DNA of 64,000 bases from contig BSBM01000608.1 in assembly GCA_027924585.1 (NCBI GenBank), positions 6,388,501 to 6,452,500 of the forward strand, read 5' to 3'. The stretch is from Larix kaempferi. Its lineage: Eukaryota; Streptophyta; Pinopsida; Pinales; Pinaceae. A program made the translations under genes and the position numbers. The first letter of the stretch is position 1; the number at the start of each line of letters is the position of its first letter. The notes beneath the pieces were generated by a model. The model saw only the letters and a list, made by a program, of their open reading frames with translations, had not been told where the DNA came from and did no database searches. Below, piece by piece: positions 54,968 through 64,000 of this stretch.

Positions 54968-55580
54968 TGTGTCGGTGCAAAAATGAAAAGAGCATCGAAA
55001 CTATCGACGAGAAATTGGGAAAGTCACCGATACGTTTCGGAAATAAAGTAAAAAGGTTTCTAAAAAGGCGTTTTAGCGCAAAATTCAAAATTCCACCGAT
55101 CAGCAAGAAACTGGAAAAGTCACCGAAACGGTCGACGAAAAAGTAAAAAGTTCATCGATCGACAAGAAATTGGAAATGTCGTCGAAATAGGTCGGCGGCA
55201 AAATGGAAATTGCACTGATCGGCGCAAAAATGAAAAACGATCTGAAACAAGTCAATGGAAAATTGGAAATCGCGTTGATCGGAAAGAAACTGAAAAGTGT
55301 GCCGAAACGGAATCGGCAAGAAATGGAAATTGCGCCAATCGGAGGAAAATTGAATTTTGCACCGAAACAGATTGGTGACAAAATGGAAAATGCTCCGATC
55401 GACAGAAAAATAAATATTGCGCTGAAATAGGTCAGCGACAAAACAAAAAATGCGTCGATCAGAGACAAAAGGATAAGTCTGCCGAAACATGTCAGCGTCA
55501 AATTGGAAAGTGCGTCGATTGGAGACAAAAGGATAAGTCCTCCGAAATAGGTTGGGGAAAAATGGAAAGTCCGTCGAAAT
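54968..55580 (+). repeat. 60-bp tandem array in element E
   Basis: About ten diverged units carry the theme GATCGGCAAGAAACTGGAAA, then GTC.CCGAAACAGGTCGGCG and ACAAAATGGAAATTGC. The period is close to 60 bp. At 55203-55430 a frame is open over four units, giving a 20-residue repeat (EIALIGKKLKSVPK type). It is more CG-containing than the surrounding AT-rich DNA. Confidence 0.8.
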
Positions 55581-58500
55581 AGAGAATTTCAACAGTTTTT
55601 CTAGGGATATTTTTAGGTGTTGGAAATTGAAAAATGTCATGAAACTTATGTGCCAGATTGCGTGAAATTGAAATATTTACAAACAAAAAAAATCGAGGGT
55701 GGTGCCTTCAACCCACCCTACAGTGTTGGAAGCCACAAGGGGGCAAGCCCCCTGAGACAGTCGTTGATCATGAGAGAATTATGTGGCTGACATAAATTGT
55801 TAATAAGGATTGTCACCATAATACATGGAAATTATTTTGGTATTTTTGATAGTGTAATGAGGCTAGAATGCAGGAGAATCAATGGAAGGTTATTATTTGA
55901 AATGAGTTTCCATTTGTTTCAAATAGAAGGTAGAGGAAATCATTTAGGCTTGATTGAGCAATAAATTCTCATTGTGGGTGACCTCCAAAGAAGCCAAAAG
56001 TTTTGGAAAGGCCTTACATGATCGTGCAGGAATACTGGATATGGAAGTAACTCAAAGTGAGTAAATTTTATGGTATCAACATCATGGTAATGGTGCTATC
56101 AAAATAAAAGTGGAGCCACATTTGGGATCATGATCATGGTAAAATTTTTGTTTAGCTAGCAATGTGAAGAATTGAAGAAAGTCTGATTGGATTCTTAGTG
56201 GCAAGGTAGTTCCACTAATGAGCAAGGATATTCAATTGAGATTATTATGGTAATTCACGTTAACATGTGGAAAAACATGTTGAATGGATAAGAATACACT
56301 CTTGAGGATTGTATTTTATAAGCACGAGATGGAATAAGGGAACTAAAAGGAAGTGATGTTCCTTAGCCAGAATGTATGAAATGCATTTTCTATGCTCAGA
56401 ATGTGCAATATGAATTGCATGGAGGGATTGTGGAAGCCTTAGTAAGAGTAATAGGTTGCAATATGCCTTATGGAGGAGTGATAGCCATGTCTAATCATTG
56501 GAGGATGAAAGGTTCCAATAATGGACATTGGTGCCTTGGATAAGAATGCATCCAATGTACTATTGTTAGTAATATATGCAATTTGAATTGCAAGCAAGAG
56601 ACATGGGAGATCTTGATTATTGGAGATGGATATTTTATTCCATAAGAGAATTCTAAGTAAAGTATGAAATATACATGCAGGTAAGGTACATGTAACTTGT
56701 AAAGATGATGGGTGAATCATCCTTGTGGGCAAGTGCATGCATGATAAGAGAAGTTGCAAGATATGAGTAAGTAATGGGAATGGGTAAGGAAATTTCATTA
56801 TCCCAAAAGTTGCCACTCATAGGAATAAGACATCCCAATATGTGGAATTGGCATGTGGATCTTGATGGTGACATGGTGGCCATGCAAAGGCTGCTAATTG
56901 GGGAATGAGGCATTCCCATGTGTGAATCAAGTATGTGGTTCAGAATTGTGGAAAATATTTCCATGAGAACGGAAAGAAAGTATCACATTTGAATGAGGTG
57001 CAAGGGCATATAATGGACCTTGAAGAGACTCCTTATGGAGTTGGAATTGAATCAATTGTAGCACTAATAAGTGCTAGGAAGTACAAGATGGTCAAGTTGA
57101 ACTTGTCCATAATTTATGAAAGCAATTGGAGTAGTAAGGAAATGCTGATAAAGAGGGAAAATTCTCACCTTAAACTATTTATGTTTATAACATAAGAATT
57201 GCATGCTTAGAAAGTAGCAAATAGGAATGTTATACATGAGTATATGTATTGAATTGCTACTTGGTAAGAAAATCATAGCTAATTACCCCTAGTGTGTTTG
57301 AATAGAAAAGCCAGGAAATTGAATCAGCTATGATGAAATTCCATGCTATGATGAGGGATTGGAAAGGGAGAATTCCTTAACTCCTCTATTGCTATTGTAT
57401 TTATATTTTCTGAGTTTTATATACAGAAAATTATGGCATAGGAATGATGAAAATTCAAGAGATTAGATAGATGAAATAAATATTCACTAGTGGGCATATT
57501 AATAAATATCGCATAGTGCATGTGAAGATGTTTGTGCATGTATATGGTATTGCATGTTGGTAAAAATATTGAGGTTTTACATATGCAATGAGCCACTTGA
57601 GATAATTGTTGTGGTTGAAAATCATTAGTGGTGTTTGCATTGGTTGTAGGACCAAATACAACCGAAGCATGGCTAAATATGTTGATGATGTTGTCGCATG
57701 TGAACAACAACGTTATCAAGAAAGGTTGGTGCAAACAATCTATGATCATGAGGTTGGTGGAAGGATGGTGTAATCCTTTGTAGGAGACCAACTGATCAAG
57801 TAACATCAAAGATGTTAATGGAATCGATGCAGGTAATGGTTTATTTATGATTGTGTACAAAAAGGGGATTGGGTAAGAATCCCTTGAGCCATATTTAATA
57901 ATCGTAAATTGGTATGTATGTGATGTTGAATGTATTTATGTGAACATTATCCCACTGGGTACAGGGAGGTATGTGGTAGTAAGGGAAAGGATCCTTATAC
58001 CATCTAGTTGTTTTGAATTGTAAATGCATTCATATGAAAATATATCATGCCATTTGTGTATGTTGGTTATGAGTTTAATAACCAAAGCAAGTGAGGACTT
58101 ATGGTCCTATTGTGGTAGTGCATGCCATATGAGATAGTAATGGTTAAGGCCATAATGTGGTTGGAATGGTAATGCTATGGTGATACACAAGTATCCCATG
58201 AACTCCCTATTGGTGTTAATTTGGGATGAAACCTCTTTGCCAACAACCAAGGAGTGAGCAAACTCCTGACGTGTTGTTCGGGTGGAGAAAGAAGGAACCC
58301 AAATAAGTTAACCAAGTGATTGGGGAGATGGTTGGGTGGTGTGTTGAGGAAATAGCCATACCTTCCAAAACATCATGGTGGAATGCATGACATGAAATTA
58401 TGGTAATCATGAATCAATGTGAGGTTGCATTGAGTAAATACACATTAAAAGATTATGTAAACTTTGTGATTGTTTCTGCATATATGTGGGTACATATGTT

Positions 58501-58959
58501 GTGAGGCATTGAGTGAATGCATGGGTGTGGCATATATTTCATTGTAATTCATTAATAACCGAAATGATAGAATTATTGGCAATTATGAGTTCATTTCATG
58601 AGTTGCTATGGATGCAGGAAAATGATTGGATGAAGAAGGTAGTCATGTTTGATGGGGTACCAAGAATGCTTTGTTGGGAGGACAGAGTTTCCTAAATGGA
58701 TACGATTGTGTAATCATGGGAATTGGAAGTTTGATTTAATTTGCAAAGATAATGTAACTGTATCTTGCAATTTTATTATGATAATGATGCACATAAAGTA
58801 TATGTATTTCATTGTCTTTGAAATAATAACAAATGATAGTGTTTGAATTATTGAGTATTATAATTATGAGATCACTTCAGCAATTGTTGTAACAATGAAA
58901 ATATTATATGCATGGATACTCACAAAGTGTTTGACTGATTGAAAATTTCATATTACAGG
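55581..58959. other. AT-rich non-coding interior of element E
   Basis: No convincing gene. The longest ORFs (57417-57860 and 56439-56816, minus) have no recognisable domain and unremarkable composition. A GGGGGCAAGCCCCC inverted repeat lies near 55739-55752. ATGGAATTGCATG-type words recur throughout, as in old diverged repeats. Confidence 0.5.
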
Positions 58960-59540
58960 TAGAATTGTCTTGGATATGACAATGTGGGTAAGTCCATAAT
59001 AAAGACTAGAATCTACCATGTGCAAAAGCCAAAAATATGAATAAAGACTAGAATTGTCATGTTTGTGAAATTTAACTTATGTACGAAACATATTGCAAAT
59101 TCCAGGTTTGAGATTTTGCTAATAATTACTAATGATTGTTTGGCTTGTCTAGAATTGTGTCGGGAGGAAATGTTGTAGGTGGATGTCTATAATATGGGAG
59201 CAAGCATAAAACCATAATGGACAGAGTTATACCACTTACAAGAGCCAAACAATATGAGGATGGCCTCATGATTAAACAAATATAATTTATGTAGGAGACA
59301 TAATTGTAAATTCATATTTGAATTTGATTATTAATGTCATTGATTGGTTGATTGTTTGTGAATTGTGTCAGGAGGACATAGTGCAGGAAGACCATGTGTT
59401 ATGTCCTGCAAGAGCTAAACATCATGAGAAGGACCTCATGTTTTGGAAATATATTTTCCGTATGAAACATATTTGAGAAACTCTAATTGAATTTTTTATG
59501 ATGACATCTCATGTGAACTGCATGCTTGTGTGTATTGCAG
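58960..59540 (+). repeat. About 205-bp diverged tandem repeat in element E
   Basis: Three units start near 58960, 59151 and 59361 with AGAATTGTGTCGGGAGGA-like text. Each contains AAGAGCCAAACA(A/T)(T/C)ATGA and ATGTA.GA.ACATA.TTG, followed by a TTGATT/TTGGTTGATTG stretch. Identity between units is moderate. Confidence 0.6.
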
Positions 59541-59689
59541 GTGAGAAGGTGAAAATATGCCATTGGGGAAGATGTCGATTGTTAAAGATGAAAAGGAAAG
59601 GAAATGCCAAGAGTTGCTTGGGTTTGAGAAACCCTGCAAAATTTTGTATGTGTGATTGACTCTCTACAATGTTGTTAAACCCAGTAAGA

Positions 59690-60315
59690 GCATGGGTACT
59701 CAGGAGGCTTGCATGGGAATTGGTAGCCTTTCTACGCTCACATTGAAGAGCACTACTAGGATGGGTACACCCAAGGGACTGTGTAGCAGATAAGGGGTAC
59801 CATCCATGTGTTGTGTGAGGGTATTGTGGGGGCATGCTAGCTTGCAGTCAAGTGAGTTACCTATGGAGTTACTAGAGGGAACCACTGGTCTACATAGGAG
59901 AAGGAGCCATGTAATTATATTATGTTGTTTTTATTTCCTGATAAACCCAGTAGAGGTGATGGCTTGGCAATGATTGTTGTAGATAAACCCAGTCAGAGAA
60001 CTGGCTTAGCATACTCGTTAATGGAATTCATGATAAACCCAATTAGCGTACTAGCTTGGCATTGGTTGTTTGAATGATGTGGTGCAGCCAGTGGGTTAGC
60101 ATAACATTTGTTTTATACATATGCACAGGTAATCTGAGGCTTGAAGAAACTTGGTTACCTTTTGATGCACACCCTGAAGAGCACTGGAAGGGGTGGGTAC
60201 ACTTGAGTGACTGTGTAGCAGAGAAGAGGTATCATCCTTGTGTTGGTTAGGGCAAGTCTTGTGGGTGCCATAGTTGTTTGAAGTCAGTGCAGGATACCTG
60301 TGGAGCTAAAGGAAT
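59690..60315 (+). repeat. Diverged duplication with short GATAAACCCA repeats
   Basis: A block of about 190 bp (59690-59885; GAAGAGCACTACTAGGATGG, GACTGTGTAGCAGA) recurs at 60130-60315 (GAAGAGCACTGGAAGGGGTG, same TGTGTAGCAGA). Between them GATAAACCCAGT...TGGCTT(A/G)GCA occurs three times at 45-50-bp spacing. Confidence 0.6.
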
Positions 60316-60685
60316 ATGCATATGAAGATAAGTATTTGGGTTATTTTACATCTTCTTGCTTATTTAATGTGAATATGCATGTGTATATGATTCAGCTGCG
60401 GTTTTGGAACTCTTGTTGAGAGATGAATCCTATGAGAACGAATTTGACATGTGAATTGACTCATTGTTTGAGTATAGGTATTGCTAGATGCAAGGACCTC
60501 GAAGGCATTTTAAGGGTGCATTGGACATGTGGTTGTCCTAAAAGGCCTAGTATGAGAAGCTAAGGATTGGAAAGAGATCCCATGGATGTTGATGAAGAGA
60601 AATAAAGGCATTATAGTTGCAGCTGAAAAGAAGGACATTGAGCCTTGCTAAAAATAAAGAGAACATCGAGGATGATGTTATTCCC

Positions 60686-60699
60686 AAGGGGGAGGGGAT
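60686..60699 (+). other. Polypurine tract of element E
   Basis: AAGGGGGAGGGGAT lies directly before TGTAATATC, the LTR start. This is a strong match to a retrotransposon polypurine tract. Confidence 0.75.
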
Positions 60700-62082
60700 T
60701 GTAATATCTCGATTTTGACCCCATTTCATTTAACATGCAAATGATGTAATATCATTATGAAATCGTGGTGAGGAGATCAAGGCCAAGGCCTCACCATCGA
60801 TTTAGCGTTAAAATTGATGCATATGGTTTGTGTGCTAGCCAGGCACAATCGAAATCGTAAACATCATGTAAATATGCATTTTAATAAATTACCCACAGCT
60901 AGCTATGCAATGCAATGCAACAAGAGTATAGGGGCATGGTTTTTACAAGGAAATGGGAGGGAAATATTCAAACCCTTGGACCAATAAATCCAAGCCAAGT
61001 GTCAATGAGGAAACCCATGAACCTTCAACTACCCAATCATTTATTTCTCCTAAGAATTGGTTGAAGTAATTATTATTTGGGGAAATGGAGAGGTATGGCT
61101 GTCCCATTTTCGTGTATGGGAAATCCACCATTTTTGGAAATTCATGTTTGGATTCCTTGGCAAGAAAACACGCATGAATTTTCTCCCCAATCCATTATTC
61201 ATCAACCAGTTTGGCTCTCTCACGAGTTCGAAGCTTGTTGGGCGCTTTTCTCCATGAAAGTTCTATGTTTTCCTTCATTTTTAGTTGGGAGAAGGGCGTT
61301 TTGTGATATAGAATAGTGGGGAAGAAGAGGAATTTGATTTGGGGTGCCTGGGAGGTCATTTTTTCCATTTAAATGCCCATATACCTATTGGGAACTCATT
61401 TTTGTTTTGCTCCATGTGGTCATTTCTTTTCCCACAACTTGTTTTGGGTGTGCCATGAGTTGGAAGAACCAATGGGAATCTTGTTTTGTAAATCCCATAG
61501 TAAAAATGTTTATCCATGCCAACAATTGTGCTTGTTGTGTGTGGAAAGAGTATGTTGGGGCATTAGTTATGGGTATCCATTGCCTTGGCTTGAGCTTGAG
61601 TGCAAGCATCCAAAAATAGAAGAGGGTTCACATTTTGCTTGATAAACCCAACTGTGGATTGGCTTGGCTTATTTTTGGTGTATATTTGGCTATGTGTGAG
61701 TCTGTTGTTCCCTTTTTCCTTGTAGAAATCATGCCCAGCTCGGAGGTGGCAGTTGTGTTGAGATATTGACGAACACAACTGGCCTATGGCTGGGTGGAAC
61801 GTTGCTATTGCAAATCTAGTTGCTTGGGACAGCTTCACAATCAAGATAAGTATTCTCTATGTCTATTAATTTCTACAATGTATTGATTGTTCTGATTATG
61901 CTGAAAAATGCATGCTAGATGTGTAGTAGAATAGCTTAATTTCTGTGGTGTTTATTTATCTTACCATGCTTCTACACAAATGAATTTGTTCATGATGAAT
62001 GGGGCTAATTTTTTGTAAAATTCCAGATTTTTAGTCATGTTCCCTTATTCCTTGAGTTGGCTCGATGGGAGGGGACATGACA
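60700..62082 (+). repeat. 3' LTR of element E
   Basis: About 1383 bp, beginning TGTAATATCTCGATTTTGAC and ending near CATGACA. The right 1057 bp match the left LTR. The start resembles the fragment at the left edge of the window (152 to 1, minus strand). Confidence 0.75.
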
Positions 62083-63600
62083 TTTCCATGGAATAGGACA
62101 ATGCTCAACAAGTCCGCATGTAAGGGTCCTCACAGTGTTACAGGTTCGCATGTAATGGTTCTCATAGTATTACAATGGTAAACATCTCAGAGAGAACCAC
62201 AAACAAAAGGAATGCATGCAAATTCAAAAAACAAACACCATTTTTTTTCATTAACCATTGAACAGTCTTAGAGGAAGGCCAAATCAAATGCACATTCACA
62301 AATAATTGAATTACTTTTCCATTTAACCATTATACAGTGCATGAGGAGAGCCATAAACCACATCAACCATTCGTTGCATGAGAACTAAACCAAAGAGCAA
62401 ATTAACACCATTAATAGGGTGATACAACACCAACCATTAACACCATTAACAATAATAACACAATTTTGGGGGGATAAAACCCCATTTTTACAAAACCATT
62501 CACACCATTAACAATAGTAACACCATTATTGGGTGATACAAATCCATTATTAAAAATGGAGCAGAACCCACAACCCAGAATTTTACAAACATCGCAAAAC
62601 TCCTTCAGTGAATTACATCGTGTAAAACCCTAACCCTAAGCAAACTCTCGAAAGCACAAAGCAACCCAAGCCATCCACAAAAATCCACTAGGAGAGTGAG
62701 TGTGTTGAAAAGTATAGAGGATAATCTTGCAAGACTCGAGATCCTACCACGAAAAACCACCAACATCATTACAACCACCTCGGTCTCCATCCATGCGGCT
62801 CCACACACCTCCACGCACCTCCAAAGTAACCTGCACACACAGAGGGGAAGTTAAAACCCATTTCGTGGTGGAATAAACTAGCAAGAACGCAAGAGAACCA
62901 GAGCTTACCTCGCAACGAATGGTCACCAGCTGAAGCCCCGTGGTAGACTCACTCCCAAGTAGATGAACTAGAAATGGCACCACAACAAACCGGATATGCA
63001 ACTTCCAACCAGTCAAGGCATCCACACTTCCAGGAAAAGAACCCACACGACGTTGCGAAGACCAATAAAGAACCACCATCGAAACAACACGGAGCAGCAT
63101 AACCAACCAAAACAGAACCACAGTCAAACCAACACAAAACAATGAATGGTTATGGGTTGGGTGAGTTACAGGGACCAGACACACCACCACTAGGGTGGGA
63201 AAATGGTCACCCACCAACCCCAGGAAATAATGAACGTGGATTTAGACCAACAGTGAGAGAAAGATCGGGAAGGATAGTAGAAAAAGACATTAAAAGCGCA
63301 TTAAATTTTATTTCCATAAGGCACGCGTGGCACTGCCATGTGGTAGTCTTTAAAGTGCTAACGTGCCCTCCATGTGGCTCCTACAAGTCTAAAAGGGGAG
63401 GGCGCACCACTACCGATGCCTCTCCCCTAATCATGATACGGTTGGTGGGGTGTGAGTGACATGGGGCTCACGACAATGGATTTAGTTTTGACGTTTAAAA
63501 AAAATAGTTTGTTGTTAACTTTTTTTTTCTTGTATTTTATTTTAGGTGCTTTGTATTTTCGATATTTTAATTTTAATTTTATAATTTAGTATAGTGGGTG
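62083..63600. repeat. Simple-repeat region with two unassigned ORFs
   Basis: At 62118-62185 a roughly 30-bp unit (GCATGTAAGGGTCCTCACAG / GCATGTAATGGTTCTCATAG) is repeated. From 62330 to 62560 there are many ACACCATTAACAATA.TAAC units. 62620-63460 is richer in GC and has ORFs of 157 codons (63217-62744, minus; hydrophobic) and 105 codons (63142-63459, plus; MNGYGLGELQGPDTPP). Neither resembles a known family. I regard them as possible chance ORFs. Confidence 0.4.
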
Positions 63601-63607
63601 TAAAGGA

Positions 63608-63760
63608 TTTTCCATCTCTATGAGACTACACACGTTGAGGATGAAATTCACTTTCTCTTAGATTGTCGTGCCTACACCCACATTAGATGGAAATTCACGC
63701 TTTTTTCTAAGCTTTTTGAACATAGAAATAAAATTTTAGAGCAATCCAAGTAATCTTATT
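63608..63760 (+). pseudogene. LINE-like RT C-terminal fragment
   Basis: An open plus-strand stretch reads FHLYETTHVEDEIHFLLDC, then RAYTHIRWKF and LFSKLFEHRNKIL. The E-D-E-x-H-F-L-L-x-C-x-x-Y pattern is typical of the C-terminal zinc-binding region of non-LTR retrotransposon ORFs. It is short and without other domains, so it is a remnant at best. Confidence 0.4.
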
Positions 63761-63858
63761 AAGGTCCAATAAACGAGAGTTGACATTAACCATAATCATT
63801 ATCATAAATGTTTTTTATTTTTTTATTATATTATAAAATAATTTTATTTTAATGTTTT

Positions 63859-63907
63859 TAAATTTTCTAATATTAAATTTTTTTGTAATTTAATATTAGA
63901 AAATTTA
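63859..63907. repeat. AT-rich perfect foldback
   Basis: Arms of 21 bp at 63859-63879 and 63887-63907 (TAAATTTTCTAATATTAAA and its complement) surround a 7-base loop. They lie in a very AT-rich stretch (63780-63907). The right arm ends directly at the Penelope-like fragment, so it may mark an insertion junction or MITE end. Confidence 0.85.
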
Positions 63908-64000
63908 GAGCAAACCCAAGGTGTTGCAATGGGATCACCACTATCCTCCGTAGTGGTAAACATATACGTGGAACATTTTGAAATTCAAGCCCTCAACTCA
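63908..64000 (+). pseudogene. Penelope-like element reverse transcriptase fragment (runs off edge)
   Basis: The last 93 bases are one open frame reading QTQGVAMGSPLSSVVVNIYV, then EHFEIQAL. This matches the RT block of Penelope-like elements (GVAMGSPLSPV.AN..ME.FE..AL), which is clearly unlike the LTR or usual LINE versions. Only one RT motif is visible, so the YxDD box and the GIY-YIG endonuclease, if present, lie beyond the window. Upstream of 63908 the frame is lost in the AT-rich foldback. Penelope-like elements in plants are best known from conifers. Confidence 0.65.

Larger units (their letters stand above)
53784..62082 (+). mobile_element. Element E: non-coding LTR element (LARD-like)
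   Basis: Two long direct repeats, 53784-54823 and 60700-62082, flank 5.9 kb with no recognisable retroelement domain. A Met-type primer-binding remnant follows the left repeat and a purine tract precedes the right one, giving plus orientation. The left LTR lacks about 320 bp at its 5' end, so no TSD can be checked. The internal part holds a 60-bp tandem array, about 205-bp repeats and other duplications. Such LTR elements without coding capacity are called large retrotransposon derivatives and depend on a partner element. A fully decayed autonomous element cannot be excluded. Confidence 0.65.

Noticed and set aside
57417-57860. 147-codon minus-strand ORF in element E
   Set aside because: His/Ile/Leu-rich without domain, typical of chance ORFs in AT-rich DNA.
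62620-62640. Telomere-like CCCTAACCCTAA text
   Set aside because: Two partial units only; no array.
62605-63459. Possible host gene (157-codon minus and 105-codon plus ORFs)
   Set aside because: The ORFs overlap each other, lack recognisable domains and sit in repeat-rich DNA. Kept only as unassigned.
1-64000. CRISPR-like arrays, rRNA and tRNA genes
   Set aside because: Repeats here are contiguous tandem units without unique spacers. tRNA-like text occurs only as retroelement primer-binding sites, and no rRNA motif was seen.

Overview
This window is repeat-dominated nuclear DNA of a land plant with a large genome. A gymnosperm, perhaps a conifer, is my best guess. The reasons are the deep nesting of long LTR retrotransposons, the absence of any recognisable single-copy host gene, and a Penelope-like reverse transcriptase fragment at the right edge; Penelope-like elements are known in conifers. 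No prokaryotic feature, rRNA, tRNA or CRISPR array was seen.

The main structure is a five-level nest, and each LTR element is bounded by an exact 5-bp target-site duplication (TSD). (1) The oldest host is a decayed plus-strand pogo/Tc5-like DDE transposase gene. Its helix-turn-helix half lies at 1180-1364 and its DDE half at 50966-51796. (2) Element A, 1365-50960, minus strand, TSD GCCCC, splits that gene. It is a Tat-like Ty3/gypsy element that keeps gag, protease remnants and an extra RNase H but shows no reverse transcriptase or integrase. (3) Element B, 10286-46889, minus strand, TSD TGGCT, sits inside A. It is a fuller Tat-like gypsy element with gag, PR, RT, RH, INT and an extra RNase H after INT. 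(4) Element C, 19563-40733, minus strand, TSD ATGCC, sits between gag and protease of B. It is an Athila-like gypsy element whose gag-pol and large extra ORF2 are open except for six stop codons. (5) Element D, 20746-28236, plus strand, TSD CTTCC, is an apparently intact Ty1/copia element inside the 3' LTR of C. LTR divergence judged by eye falls with depth: about a tenth in A, several per cent in B, about 1% in C, and 3 differences in 609 bp in D. This agrees with the nesting order.

A and B both carry, antisense between the extra RNase H and the 3' LTR, a decayed gene resembling plant mobile domain (PMD) proteins with an apparent intron. C carries a 918-codon ORF2 in the position usually called env-like. 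It has no visible membrane segment but does have a basic nuclear-localisation-like cluster, a coiled coil, a CxxC motif and an acidic repetitive tail.

Right of the nest come the tail of the transposase gene, a perfect 20-bp-arm hairpin, and element E (about 53784-62082). E is a non-coding LTR pair with 60-bp and about 205-bp internal repeats, resembling a large retrotransposon derivative. Beyond it are simple repeats, a LINE-like fragment, an AT-rich foldback and the Penelope-like RT fragment that runs off the window. Apart from D, almost everything is decayed, and most short ORFs here are chance.
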